A DNA stretch of 64,000 nt from Streptomyces sulfonofaciens (GCF_014656295.1 NZ_BNCD01000023.1:54904-118903), one strand, 5' to 3'; counted from the first letter of the stretch, positions 9,023-18,900 are shown. Notes: generated by a model from the sequence alone, not told the origin. Program-made: numbers and translations.

Positions 9023-9060
9023 GTTTCGGTCGATGCCGCACCATGTTTCGCGAGGGTGAC
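9023..9060 (-). promoter_or_regulatory. GlnR-type binding site upstream of amtB
   Basis: On the plus strand the layout is GTTTC-n6-TGCCG-n6-GTTTC-n6-GTGAC (9023-9027, 9034-9038, 9045-9049, 9056-9060). Read on the minus strand it is GTCAC-n6-GAAAC-n6-CGGCA-n6-GAAAC. This is the Streptomyces GlnR consensus (gTnAc-n6-GaAAc, twice) with three good elements and one degenerate one, at exact 6-nt spacing. It predicts GlnR activation of amtB-glnK under nitrogen limitation. Confidence 0.8.
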
Positions 9061-9140
9061 GAAGAGCCCCTGCGTGTTACGCACCGATGAACTGCGCGTG
9101 ATGTGCGCCGCGCTTCGACATGGTGGCGAACCATGACGAA

Positions 9141-9171
9141 GCGGCGCCCGCGGGGAGGAGGCGGGCGCCGC
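9141..9171 (-). terminator. Terminator hairpin downstream of nsdA
   Basis: Perfect 11-bp stem (9141-9151 with 9161-9171), 9-nt loop, 26 nt past the nsdA stop. It insulates nsdA from the amtB promoter. No U-tract. Confidence 0.75.
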
Positions 9172-9196
9172 TTGGCGCGTGGTCGTTCCGGTGGGG

Positions 9197-10672
9197 TCAG
9201 ACGGTGGCGGCCGCTTCCGGGAGGTGGGCGGTCAGCTCCTCGGCGAGGTCGGCGACCTCGGGGAGGCCGGCGTAGTCGCGGGTCACGGTGTCGACGGTCT
9301 GGCGGATGCGGGTGTTGACCCGCTCGGAGCGGACCTTCCTCGCGACGCCGAAGGCCTCCCGGGTGAGGGCGGCGCTCTTCTCGGGCTCCTCCTTCAGCAG
9401 GTGCACGCTGGCGAGGCCGATCAGGTTGAGGGCGTAGGAGCGCTGGTGCTCGCGGTCGGGTGCGAACAGCTCGACTGAGCGGGCCATCACGGGCTCCGCC
9501 AGGGTGGCGTAGGTGGGACTGCGGCCTGCGACGCGGGCCAGGTCGCGGTAGGAGTGGCCGTTCTCGCCGTGCAGCTCCGCCTCGGTGAAGAAGCGGATCC
9601 AGTCGGGCTCGGGCTCGGTGCCGTCGAGGGCGTCGGCGAAGGTGTCCTCGGCCATCCGGACGGCTCGCTTGCACTTGCCGGGCTGGCCCATGTTGGCGTA
9701 GGCGCGGGCCTCCATCGCATACAGCATGGCCTGGGTGCGCGCCCCGGCGCAGTCGCGGCTGCCGTACTGGGCGAGGTGGATGAGTTCCAGGGCGTCGTCG
9801 GGCCGGCCGAGGTGGATCATCTGGCGGCTCATGCTGGAGAGGACGTACGACCCGAGGGACTTGTCGCCGGCTTCCTTCGCCGCGTGCAGGGCGAGCACGA
9901 AGTACTTCTGGGCGGTGGGCTGGAGGCCGATGTCGTAGCTCATCCAGCCGGCCAGCTCGGCGAGTTCGGCGGCGACCTTGAAGAGGCGCTTCCTGGTGGG
10001 CTCCGGGTGGGGCTCCTGGAGGAGGTCGGTGACCTCGTGCAACTGCCCCACGACAGCCTTGCGGCGTAACCCTCCGCCGCACTGTGCGTCCCAGGTGCGG
10101 AACATCACCGTGGTGGTCTCCAGCAGGTCGAGTTCCGGCTGGGAGAGGCGGCCGGGGCGGCGCGGGGTGGCGCCGGCGGCGGGCTCGGCCGCCGGGGTGG
10201 CGGGCGCGGGCACCAGCCAGCGCTGCAGGGGCTCGACGAGGGCGGGCCCGGCGGCGAGTGACAGGGAGCTGCCCAGGAAGCCGCGCCGGGCCAGCATGAG
10301 GTCGCTGCGGGAGAACTCGCTGATCATCGCGACGGTCTGCGGGCCCGTCCAGGGCAGGTCGACGCCGGATGCGGAGGGCGGCTTGTGGGGTGCGCGCAGA
10401 CCGAGGTCCTCGACGGCGACCACACAGCCGAACCGCTCGGAGAACAGGTCGGAGAGGATCCGCGGGATGGGTTCGCGGGGGTTCTCGCCGTCGAGCCAGC
10501 GGCGGACTCTGGAGGTGTCGGTGGAGATGTGGTTGGCGCCGAGCTGGCGGGCTCTGCGGTTGACCTGGCGCGCCAGCTCGCCCTTGGACCAGCCGCTGCG
10601 TACGAACCAGGAGCCGAGCAGCTCATTGGGCCGCTTCTCGGCGTGCGCGCCACCATCGCCCCTGCCGACCAC
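9197..10672 (-). CDS. nsdA: NsdA-type negative regulator of antibiotic production (HTH plus TPR)
   Basis: Cytoplasmic regulator of 491 aa. Its position next to amtB and its sequence match S. coelicolor NsdA, whose loss raises antibiotic production. The N-terminus is an XRE-like helix-turn-helix region (GSWFVRSGWSKGELARQVNRR, HISTDTSRVRRWLDGENP). Then come a Pro/Ala linker and helical TPR-like repeats (AQKYFVLALHAAKEAGDKSL, SYALNLIGLASVHLLKEEPE). GTG at 10672 is chosen because a GGGGGCG element precedes it by about 5 nt and conserved sequence begins just after (AEKRPNELLGSW). DNA target unknown. Confidence 0.9.
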   Translation of the reverse strand: MVGRGDGGAHAEKRPNELLGSWFVRSGWSKGELARQVNRRARQLGANHISTDTSRVRRWLDGENPREPIPRILSDLFSERFGCVVAVEDLGLRAPHKPPSASGVDLPWTGPQTVAMISEFSRSDLMLARRGFLGSSLSLAAGPALVEPLQRWLVPAPATPAAEPAAGATPRRPGRLSQPELDLLETTTVMFRTWDAQCGGGLRRKAVVGQLHEVTDLLQEPHPEPTRKRLFKVAAELAELAGWMSYDIGLQPTAQKYFVLALHAAKEAGDKSLGSYVLSSMSRQMIHLGRPDDALELIHLAQYGSRDCAGARTQAMLYAMEARAYANMGQPGKCKRAVRMAEDTFADALDGTEPEPDWIRFFTEAELHGENGHSYRDLARVAGRSPTYATLAEPVMARSVELFAPDREHQRSYALNLIGLASVHLLKEEPEKSAALTREAFGVARKVRSERVNTRIRQTVDTVTRDYAGLPEVADLAEELTAHLPEAAATV

Positions 10673-11204
10673 TGAACGCCCCCATTCTGAAGCCCACTTG
10701 TGTGTGCGGTGCGTGCCCAGCCGTACCAGAACGCCGCGCCCCACGGCGGGCCGTCCGGCATATGGAATCCGCGATACCGGTTACATCGCCTGGGAGACCG
10801 CGACCCTGTGCGCATACCGCCGGCATCCGCCCGGACCAGGGCCGGGGTGCCATGGACATACGCAGCAACGCATCGCATCCAGGATTGTGTACTGAAAGTA
10901 ACCCCTCGGTCACCTTCTCGGCGAGGGGGATTGTCGAAGCGCCACCATTCGCCACCCCTTCGAATGAACTCCTCTGGCACTCCGCACGATTCACTTGACA
11001 CCGCACGGCCGGCTGGTCGATCAGCCGGCAGTGGACGGAACGAAGCACGCCGGGGCGCGCGGATCCCCTGCGTACTACCCGTAGCGCCACAAGACGCCGC
11101 TATGGAGGGCCGGCTTCCGGGACAGAGGACCTTTGGTGGAAACAGAGCGTCACAAGCTGATTCCAGTACGTAACCACCGGCGTGCTGGACCCGTTGGAGG
11201 GGGC
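10673..11204. other. Divergent intergenic region nsdA / primase-like gene
   Basis: 532 nt that should contain both divergent promoters. A TTGACA hexamer at 10995-11000 (plus) lacks a good -10 at 16-18 nt. No gene or obvious operator was found. Composition is less GC-rich at about 10880-11000. Confidence 0.4.
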
Positions 11205-11873
11205 ATGGGCTTCACTATCGGCGGCATCCGCGAGATGCGGTCCGGTGCACGCCGTCGCGGCCGCACCTCGGAGTGCACCCTGGTGGCCGAGTTCACCGGC
11301 CTGTGGGGGTGGGACGTGGTCCCCGGGGCCCGGGCCGCCGCGGGTGCCTGCTCCTGCGGTCGTGCCGACTGCCCGGCGCCCGGCGCCCACCCCTTCGACT
11401 TCGCTCCCGTCGTACCCGCCGGTGCCACGCTCGACGAGGCGAGCCGGACGTGGGCCCGCTTTCCGGGCGCCGCCGCGATGCTCCGGGTGGGCGGCGCCTT
11501 CGACGTGATCGAGGTCGGGGAGGCGGCCGGGCGGCACGCGCTGGTGCGCCTGGAGCGGATGGCCCTGCCGCTCGGCCCGGTGGCACTGACGCCCGAGGGC
11601 CGGGCGCAGTTCTTCGTCGCGCCGGGCGCCGCCGCGGCGCTGCCGCTGCTGCTCTACCGGATGGGCTGGGACGGCGCGGACCTCGACCTGTGCGGCCGCG
11701 GGCCCGGTGAGCACATCACCGCACCGCCGTTCGACCGGGGTGGCCTGGGGGCGGTGCGGTGGCTGCGCGCGCCGGATGTCGGCATGGCGGCCGCGGCCAC
11801 AGATCCGCCGGAGGCGCGGTTGTTGCTGGGCACGCTCGCGTACATGGCGCACCGGGTACCGCTCTGCGGTTGA
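11205..11873 (+). CDS. Bifunctional primase/polymerase (AEP)-like protein
   Basis: 222-aa conserved Streptomyces protein located between nsdA and ftsY. The ATG start giving MGFTIGGIREMRS has GGAGG at 11196-11200. Residues about 25-75 (YTxxWGWxVxPGxxxxxxCSCGxxxCxxPGAHP-type, here GLWGWDVVPGARAAAGACSC then GAHPFDF) resemble the start of prim-pol (D5N/AEP) domains of replication proteins. The catalytic acidic residues of active AEP enzymes are not evident, and it is shorter than plasmid prim-pol proteins. It may be a degenerate or regulatory relative; function unknown. Confidence 0.75.
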   Translation: MGFTIGGIREMRSGARRRGRTSECTLVAEFTGLWGWDVVPGARAAAGACSCGRADCPAPGAHPFDFAPVVPAGATLDEASRTWARFPGAAAMLRVGGAFDVIEVGEAAGRHALVRLERMALPLGPVALTPEGRAQFFVAPGAAAALPLLLYRMGWDGADLDLCGRGPGEHITAPPFDRGGLGAVRWLRAPDVGMAAAATDPPEARLLLGTLAYMAHRVPLCG

Positions 11874-11877
11874 GGGC

Positions 11878-11928
11878 CGCCCGGCGGCGGGCCGGCCCCC
11901 TGCCGTCGCGGCCCGGCCGCCGGGCGGT
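11878..11928 (+). terminator. Terminator hairpin after primase-like gene
   Basis: Perfect 12-bp arms (11878-11889 and 11917-11928) around a 27-nt GC-rich loop, beginning 4 nt after the stop codon. The loop can form extra pairs. Confidence 0.6.
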
Positions 11929-11972
11929 GGCGGTTGCTCACGCAGTCCCCCGCTCGTCCCTTACCCGGCTTC

Positions 11973-12107
11973 CAGCCCAGACCTCCTGAACCGGCCGCTC
12001 GTGGCCAGTCCCCAGCCCAGACGAACCGGCCATCCCATGCCCACTGTCCGGACCTCGTGAACCGGCCCGCCGCTCGTCCCGGGCCTGCGTGAATCGGCCA
12101 CCCGCCG
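11973..12107. repeat. Degenerate ~35-nt direct repeats between convergent genes
   Basis: The core tgaaccggcc occurs with little change at 11987-11996, 12022-12031, 12058-12067 and 12090-12099, spaced 35, 36 and 32 nt. Side motifs cagcccagac (11973, 12013) and cgctcgtccc (11951, 12071) also recur. The whole 11874-12319 gap has no gene. A CT-rich run with repeats of tcccctgtccc lies at 12258-12292. Confidence 0.55.
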
Positions 12108-12319
12108 GTCGGGCCCCCGGAGGGGACCCCCGGGGGCGCCTCGCGCGGTGCCCCGCGTTCCCTGTCAGGGCGCCGCGTTCCGTCTCAGGGCGTCCGGACC
12201 CTGGAAGTGGCGGGAGCCGGCCGGTAGGGGGTGACGCGCGGTTTCCCGGCGCCTCTGTCTCCCCTGTCCCCTCTCCCGTCTCCCCTGTCCCCCGTCGCGG
12301 CAGCGGTCACGGGCCGGCG

Positions 12320-13525
12320 TCAGGTGCCGATCAGGGCGTCCACGAAGGCTCCGGGTTCGAAGGGGGCCAGGTCGTCGGGGCCCTCGCCCAGGCCGACCAG
12401 CTTCACCGGGACGCCCAGCTCGCGCTGTACGGAGATGACGATGCCGCCCTTGGCGGTGCCGTCCAGCTTGGTGAGGACGATCCCGCTGACGTCCACGACC
12501 TCCGCGAAGACACGGGCCTGCACCAGGCCGTTCTGCCCGGTCGTGGCGTCCAGGACGAGCAGTACCTCGTCCACCGGGGCGTGCTTCTCGACGACACGCT
12601 TGACCTTGCCCAGCTCGTCCATCAGGCCGGTCTTGGTGTGCAGCCTTCCCGCGGTGTCGATCAGGACGACATCGGCGCCCGCCTCGGTGCCCTGCTTCAC
12701 GGCGTCGAAGGCGACCGACGCCGGGTCGCCGGCCTCGGGGCCGCGCACCGTACGGGCGCCCACCCGCTCGCCCCAGGTCTGCAACTGGTCGGCGGCGGCG
12801 GCGCGGAAGGTGTCGGCGGCGCCCAGGATCACGGACTGCCCGTCGGCGACGAGGACGCGGGCCAGTTTGCCGGTGGTGGTGGTCTTGCCGGTGCCGTTGA
12901 CGCCGACGACCAGCACGATGCCCGGGGTGTCGAGCCCGGACTCGGTGTGCACGGTGCGGTCGAGGTCGGTGCCGACCAGCGCGAGCAGCTCCTCGCGCAG
13001 CAGGGCGCGCAGCTCCTCGGGGGTGCGGGTGCCGAGCACCCTTACCCGCTCGCGCAGCCGGCCGACCAGTTCCTGGGTGGGCGCCACGCCGACGTCGGCG
13101 GTCAGCAGGATGTCCTCGACCTCCTCCCAGGTGTCGTCGTCCAGGTGCTCGCGCGAGAGCAGGGTGAGCAGGCCCTTGCCCAGCGCGTTCTGCGAACGGG
13201 ACAGCCTGGCGCGCAGCCGCACCAGGCGGCCCGCGGCGGGTTCGGGTACCTCGATGGCCGGCGGCGCCTCGGGCTCGATGACCACGGGCGCGGGCGGTTC
13301 GGCCTCGGCCGTCGCGGGACCGGTGTCCTGCGGGGCCCGGCCGGGCTCACCGCCTGCCTCCGGGGCCTGCGGCTGCCCCGGAGGTGCGGTGATCTCGGGA
13401 GTTTCGGTGGGCGCCTCGGCCTGCGGGGGTGGCTGCCGCTTCTTCCTGCGGCTGCCGATCACGAGCCCGCCGAGCGCGCCGATCACGACCACGGCGATGA
13501 CTACAGCAAGGATGACGATTTCCAT
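12320..13525 (-). CDS. ftsY: SRP receptor FtsY
   Basis: Membrane-associated GTPase of 401 aa that receives SRP-ribosome complexes from Ffh. The N-terminus has a hydrophobic segment (residues 1-24, MEIVILAVVIAVVVIGALGG) followed by basic RRKKR, so it is membrane anchored as in other actinobacteria, then a Pro/Ala/Glu-rich linker to about 100. The NG domain has G1 GVNGTGKTTTTGKLA (208-222), DTAGRLHTKTGLMDEL and TKLDGTAKGG. The ATG start has GGGGGCG just upstream. Confidence 0.96.
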   Translation of the reverse strand: MEIVILAVVIAVVVIGALGGLVIGSRRKKRQPPPQAEAPTETPEITAPPGQPQAPEAGGEPGRAPQDTGPATAEAEPPAPVVIEPEAPPAIEVPEPAAGRLVRLRARLSRSQNALGKGLLTLLSREHLDDDTWEEVEDILLTADVGVAPTQELVGRLRERVRVLGTRTPEELRALLREELLALVGTDLDRTVHTESGLDTPGIVLVVGVNGTGKTTTTGKLARVLVADGQSVILGAADTFRAAAADQLQTWGERVGARTVRGPEAGDPASVAFDAVKQGTEAGADVVLIDTAGRLHTKTGLMDELGKVKRVVEKHAPVDEVLLVLDATTGQNGLVQARVFAEVVDVSGIVLTKLDGTAKGGIVISVQRELGVPVKLVGLGEGPDDLAPFEPGAFVDALIGT

Positions 13526-13922
13526 AACGCCCCCAGTATCAGGTATCGCGGCGGGGCGGGGCCCGGCGCGCCACCGCGACACCCCGCACGGCCACCGCCG
13601 CACCCCCCGGGCACCACCGCACCGGCACGGCGCCCCGCGAACCGGTCACGGCACCGGCGGCCCCGCCCGGAGCAGGCCCGCCCCGGCCACGGCCACGGCC
13701 GTCACCGCGGCCGTGGCTACCTGCACCGGCACTGCCACCACCACATCGCACCGCACCGCACCTGACCTCGGTTTGCGACTTTCCTCACATATCGCCCGCA
13801 CGACCTGCGTGATCGCCGGAGAAGTCTCACAGGGCGATGCAATGGAACGATGGAGAGCACGGACACCGGTGCCCGCAGCAGAGACCGCAGCGAGTGAAGA
13901 GCGAGTGAAGGAGATACGAGGA
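13526..13922. other. Divergent region between ftsY and the 92-aa gene
   Basis: 397 nt. The ftsY-proximal part has many caccgc/cgcacc direct repeats and a 9-bp hairpin (13692-13700 with 13709-13717). The stretch 13770-13870 is less GC-rich (gactttcctcacatatcg) and is the likely promoter zone. No gene seen. Confidence 0.4.
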
Positions 13923-14201
13923 GTGAGGTTCCTTCTCGAAGTCGACGTCGACGATTCGCCGACCGGCACGGACCCGGCGCGGGAGCTGGGCCGCATCCTG
14001 CGCTACTGGGGCGGCAACCTCCACCACTTCGAGCTGCGCCCCGGCTCGGGCGCGGCCGTCCACGACTCGGCGTACCGGGAGGTGGGCCGCTGGAGCGTCA
14101 CCGGCACACCGGAAACGACGGAGACCGCCGCACCCGGGGAAGCCGGGGCACCGGCACCAGGAGCACCCGCACCCGGAGCACCCGCGCAGGGCGCCTCCTA
14201 G
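13923..14201 (+). CDS. Conserved hypothetical protein, 92 aa
   Basis: The start is GTG giving VRFLLEVDVDDSPTGTDPA, preceded by AAGGAG and an adjacent GAGGA. Residues 1-65 (ELGRILRYWGGNLHHFELRPGSGAAVHDSAYREVGRWSV) look like one compact alpha/beta domain; the remaining 30 residues are an Ala/Pro/Gly tail with APGAPAPGAPAQ repeats. I recognise it as a Streptomyces-conserved ORF near ftsY but know no function. There is no signal peptide or membrane segment. It is convergent with the glucose permease gene and separated from it by a hairpin. Confidence 0.7.
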   Translation: MRFLLEVDVDDSPTGTDPARELGRILRYWGGNLHHFELRPGSGAAVHDSAYREVGRWSVTGTPETTETAAPGEAGAPAPGAPAPGAPAQGAS

Positions 14202-14247
14202 GAGAGGGGTCCCGCCGTCCTCGGGGAGACGGGCCGCCCCGGACGCA

Positions 14248-14288
14248 CCGCCGCCCCGGCCCGGACTCTGGCCGGGCAGGGGCGGCGG
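14248..14288. terminator. Bidirectional terminator between convergent genes
   Basis: Outer 10-bp arms (14248-14257 with 14279-14288) and inner 6-bp arms (14259-14264 with 14272-14277), one mismatch between them. It sits between the stops of the 92-aa gene and the permease, so it can serve both. Confidence 0.75.
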
Positions 14289-14318
14289 GTGGTTCGAGGA
14301 GACGGGCGGCGGGGACGG

Positions 14319-15731
14319 TCAGCCCATCTCCTCCAACGCCTTGCCCTTGGTCTCCTTCACGAACCTGACGACGAAGGGGATCGAAAGCACGGCGAAGGCC
14401 GTGTAGATGACGTACGTGGCGGAGAGGTTCCACTCGGACAGCGAGGGGAAGCTCGCGGTGATCGCCCAGTTCGCGATCCACTGGGCGGAGGCGGCCACAC
14501 CGAGCGCGGCCGCGCGGATCCTGTTCGGGAAGATCTCGCCGAGCAGGACCCAGACGACCACGCCCCAGGAGAGCGCGAAGAACAGCACGAAGACATGGGC
14601 CGCGATGAGGGCCACCCAGCCCTGGGTGGCCGGCAGCTTCCCGTCGACCAGGTGGTACGAGAAGGCCCAGGCCAGCACGGCCAGGCCGATGGCCATGCCG
14701 GTGGAGCCGATCAGCGCCAGCGGCCTGCGGCCGATCCGGTCGACGAAGATCATCGCAATCACCGTGCCGATGATGTTGATGATCGACGTGGTGAAGGAGT
14801 AGAGGAACGACTCCGTCGGGTCCACGCCCACCGACTGCCAGAGCGTGGCCGAGTAGTAGAACGCCACGTTGATGCCGACGAGCTGCTGGAAGGCGGAGAG
14901 CCCGATGCCGATCCAGACGATCGGCTTGAAGTACATCCGGCCGCCGAGCAGGTCGCGGAAGGTGGACCTGTGCTCGCGGCGCATGGCGTGCTCGATCTCG
15001 GTGAGCCGTGCGTCGAGGTCGACGTGGCGCCCCTCGACCTCGGCCAGCACCTCGCGGGCCCTGGCCTCCTTGCCCGCACTGATCAGGTAGCGGGGCGACT
15101 CGGGGATGGCGAAGGACAGCAGCCCGTAGAGGACGGAGGGGACGACCATCACGCCCAGCATGACCTGCCATGCCTCGACACCGAGCAGGGTGCCGCGCTG
15201 GTTGCCGTGCGCCGCGTTCAGCAGGCCCCAGTTGACGAGCTGGGAGAGGGCGATGCCGACGACGATCGCGGCCTGCTGGAAGGCGGCCAGGCGGCCCCGG
15301 TAGGCGGGTGGGGCGACCTCGGCGATGTAGGCGGGGCCGATGACGGAGGCCATGCCGATGGCGAAGCCTCCGATGATCCGCCAGAAGGCGAGGTCCCAGA
15401 GCGCGAAGGGCAGCGCGGATCCGACGGCGCTGACGGTGAACAGCACCGCGGCGATCTGCATGCACCGGATGCGGCCGATGCGGTCGGCGATCCGGCCCGC
15501 GGTCGCGGCACCGATCGCGCAGCCGATCAGCGCGATGGCGATGACCTGGGCCAGGGCGGCCGAGCCGATGTCGTAGCGGGAGCGGATGGCCTCGACGGCG
15601 CCGTTGATGACGGAGCTGTCGTACCCGAAGAGGAAGCCGCCCATCGCGGCCGCCGCCGCGATGAAGATGACGTGTCCGAGGTGCTCGGGGTGCGCTTCCC
15701 TGGCGGATGGGCTTGCCGCTGTGCTGGTCAC
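14319..15731 (-). CDS. glcP: MFS glucose permease GlcP
   Basis: Sugar:H+ symporter of 470 aa with 12 predicted membrane helices. Sugar-porter family signatures: GGFLFGYDSSVINGA in helix 1, GRIADRIGRI in the 2-3 loop, PESPRYLI at the end of helix 6, QQLVGINVAFYYS in helix 7, and the C-terminal KETKG. Sequence type and position near ftsY and smc match GlcP of S. coelicolor, the main glucose transporter. The GTG start has GAGGAG upstream. Upstream lie a good promoter and an inverted repeat, consistent with sugar-responsive control. Confidence 0.88.
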   Translation of the reverse strand: MTSTAASPSAREAHPEHLGHVIFIAAAAAMGGFLFGYDSSVINGAVEAIRSRYDIGSAALAQVIAIALIGCAIGAATAGRIADRIGRIRCMQIAAVLFTVSAVGSALPFALWDLAFWRIIGGFAIGMASVIGPAYIAEVAPPAYRGRLAAFQQAAIVVGIALSQLVNWGLLNAAHGNQRGTLLGVEAWQVMLGVMVVPSVLYGLLSFAIPESPRYLISAGKEARAREVLAEVEGRHVDLDARLTEIEHAMRREHRSTFRDLLGGRMYFKPIVWIGIGLSAFQQLVGINVAFYYSATLWQSVGVDPTESFLYSFTTSIINIIGTVIAMIFVDRIGRRPLALIGSTGMAIGLAVLAWAFSYHLVDGKLPATQGWVALIAAHVFVLFFALSWGVVVWVLLGEIFPNRIRAAALGVAASAQWIANWAITASFPSLSEWNLSATYVIYTAFAVLSIPFVVRFVKETKGKALEEMG

Positions 15732-15818
15732 TGCGTACTCCTCGGGCCGTCGGCAACACTGCCGGGGCGGGGGCGAGCCCTGTTCAGTGGTGCACACCGG
15801 CACACCACCCACCACCTG

Positions 15819-15867
15819 AACGTACAAACAACGTTGCCGAGACTATTCATTCAAGGTTCTAAGTCAA
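15819..15867 (-). promoter_or_regulatory. Promoter and candidate operator of glcP
   Basis: On the minus strand, -35 TTGACT (15862-15867) and -10 TAGTCT (15840-15845) are separated by 16 nt. Just downstream is an inverted repeat AACGT-n7-ACGTT (15819-15823, 15831-15835), placed where a repressor could block initiation. The region is markedly AT-richer than its surroundings. Confidence 0.6.
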
Positions 15868-15959
15868 TAGGGGCAGAGTGTGAGTTTCCCCGCCACCAAC
15901 GGTTCGTTGGGTTCAAGACATGAACACATGGCTGAGCTGATGTCGCACGGGGAGTCAGC

Positions 15960-18900
15960 TCAGCGCAGCCGCTGGCTGATCACCTTGGAGACGCCGTCCC
16001 CCTGCATCGAGACGCCGTAGAGGGCGTCGGCGACCTCCATCGTGCGCTTCTGGTGGGTGATCACGATGAGCTGCGAGGCCTCCTGGAGCTCCTGCATGAT
16101 CCGGATCAGACGCTGGAGGTTGGTGTCGTCCAGCGCGGCCTCGACCTCGTCCATCACGTAGAACGGGCTGGGGCGTGCCTTGAAGATGGACACCAGCAGC
16201 GCGACGGCGGTCAGTGACCGCTCGCCACCGGACAGCAGGGACAGCCGCTTGACCTTCTTGCCGGGAGGTCTCGCCTCGACCTCCACACCGGTGGTCAGCA
16301 TGTTGTCGGGGTCCGTGAGGATCAGCCGGCCCTCGCCACCGGGGAACAGGCGCGAGAAGACGCCCTCGAACTGGCGGGCGGTGTCCCGGTACGCCTCGGT
16401 GAAGACCTGCTCGACGCGCTCGTCGACCTCCTTGACCACCTGGAGCAGGTCGGCCCGGGTCTTCTTCAGGTCCTCCAGTTGCTCCGAGAGGAACTTGTGC
16501 CTCTCCTCCAACGCGGCGAACTCCTCCAGCGCCAGCGGGTTGACCTTGCCCAACTGCTGGTAGGCGCGCTCGGCGGCCTTCAGCCGCTTCTCCTGCCGAG
16601 CCCGCACGAACGGCTCGGGTCTGTTGCGCGGGTGCTCGGGGTCCTCGGGCAGCTCCTCGCCCTCCGCGGGCGGCGACGGCGGCACAAGCTGGTCCGGTCC
16701 GTACTCGGCGATCAGACCTGCGGGTTCCACGCCCAGTTCCTCCAGTGCCCTCGTCTCGAGCTGCTCGATCCGCAGCCGCTTCTCGGCACCGAGTACCTCA
16801 CCGCGGTGAACTGAATCCGTCAGCTTGTCGAGTTCGGCCTTGAGGTCGCGGCCGCGCGCACGGGCCGCCGCCAGTTCCTGCTCACGGGCCGCCTTGGCCT
16901 GCTCGGCGACGGTGCGCTCCGCGTCCGCGCGCACCACCGAGACCTCGACGTGGGCCAGCAGTTGCCGGGTGCCTCGGGCCACCGCGTCGGCGACCAGGGC
17001 CTCGTGGCGCAACCGGGCCCGCCGCTGCTCGGCACGCGCACGTGCCTCGCGTTCGGCGCGGGCCGCGCGGTCGAGCGAGTCGGCGCGCCCGGCCAGTCCC
17101 TTGACGCGCTCCTCGTGGGTACGGACCTGGAGCCGGGCCTCCATCTCGGTCTGGCGGGCGTTGGCCCCGTCGGCGGAGAGCCGGTCGCGCAGCGAGGTGT
17201 CGGGCTCCTCGTCGCTCCCGGCGCCCTCCTCGGCGACGGCGAGCCGTTCGGCCAGTTCCTCCGCCTCCAGGGCGGCCCGGTCCAGGGCGTCCTGGGCCCG
17301 GGCGGCCGCCGCCGCGGCACGCTCCGCCTCGCCGGCGGCGCCCCTGGCCTGGCCGGCGAGGCGGCCAAGCTGCTGGGCCACGGACGACTTCTCCCGGTCC
17401 ACGGTGCGCCGGCGCTCGGCCAGCTCCTCCACGCGGGCGGCACACTGCCTGCGCCGGTCGGTGGCCGCCTGCTGTGCCTCCGTCAGCTCCTCGCACCGCT
17501 CCCCCAGCTCCTCCAGCTCCGCCGCGGCCTCGTCCACGGCCGCCTGCACCTCCAGGAGGCTGGGGGCACCCGCGGAGCCGCCGAGCGCGAAGTGAGCGCC
17601 GAGCAGATCCCCTTCGGCGGTGACGGCGGTCAGCTCGGGGCGGGCGTAGACGAGGTCCTCGGCGTCCTCCAGGGTGCTCACGACCACGATCCCGTGCAGC
17701 AGGCGCCGCACGGCGGGCATCAGCTCCGCGGGGCCGCGCACCAGGTCGGCGGCCCGCGGCGGATCGCCCGCGGTCACGGGCGGGTGGTCGCGGGGGGCTT
17801 GCGGGGCGGGGGAGCCGGCGGCTCCCGGCTCCGGCGGCCGGGCGGACTGCTCACCGGCGAGCAGCAGGGCGGCGCGGCCCGCGTCCTGTTTGCGCAGCAG
17901 GCGGATGGCCTCCGCGGCGGACGCCGGTGTGGTGACCGCGATGGCGTCCGCGGCCGCGCCGAAGGCGGCGGCGATCTGGACCTCGTGGCCCGGGGTCACC
18001 GAGAGCAGTTGCGCTGCCGGCCCGAGCAGGCCGGTCAGCCGGTCCTGGGCGGCCAGCAGCGCGCCGCTGCCGTCCTTGCGGCGCAGTCCGAGGGCGAGGG
18101 CCTCACGGCGGGCGGCCACGGCGGCGCGTTTGCGCTCGGCGGAGGTGGCGGCCTCCCGGGCGGCGCTCACGGCGCTCTCCGCCTCGGCGAGCGCCCTCTT
18201 GGCCGCCTCGTGCCCCGAGGCCAGTTCCTCGTCTCCCGCGTCGAGGCCGTCGACCTCCGTCTTCAACTGCTCGTACTCCTCCTGGGCGCCGACGGCACGC
18301 TCGTGCGCCTCGTCGCGGGCCGCCGCGAGCCGGTCGATCTCGGCCTGGGCGGCGGCGGCGCGGGACCGGGCGGCACTCGCCTGTGCGGTGAGCCGCGCCA
18401 GTCCTTCTCTGCGGTCGGCGATGGCACGGGCCGCGTCCTTGAGGCGGCGGTCCTCCATGGCCAGTTCGCGCTCCAGGTCGGCGCGGTGTGTGACCGTGTC
18501 CTCCAGGGCGCGCTCGGCCGCCTCCAGCGCGGCCTCCAGCTCGGCCTCCTGCTCCCGGATCCGGGCGGCCTCGCGCTCCAGGTCCTCGGGGTCCCGGCCG
18601 CGCCGCTCCTCGGGCTGCTGGGAGGTGGCGCTCTTCACCCGGGCGTCGGCCAGCGAGATGGTGCCGCGCACCCGCTCGGCGAGCTGCGACAGCTCGTACC
18701 AGGTCTGCTGGGCGCGCTGGAGACGGGGGGTGAGGCGGCGCACCTCGTCCTCCAGGGCGGCCTCCGCGCCGAGCGCCGCCCTCAGCTCGGCCTCGGTGGC
18801 CTCCTTGCGCTGCTTGAGCGCGGCCTCGTCGGCGATCTCCGTCTGCAGCGCGGTCCGCAACTGCACGAGGTCGTCGGCGAGCAGGCGCAGCCGGGCGTCG

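Noticed and set aside
10995..11023. TTGACA as promoter of the primase-like gene
   Set aside because: No acceptable -10 hexamer at 16-18 nt spacing.
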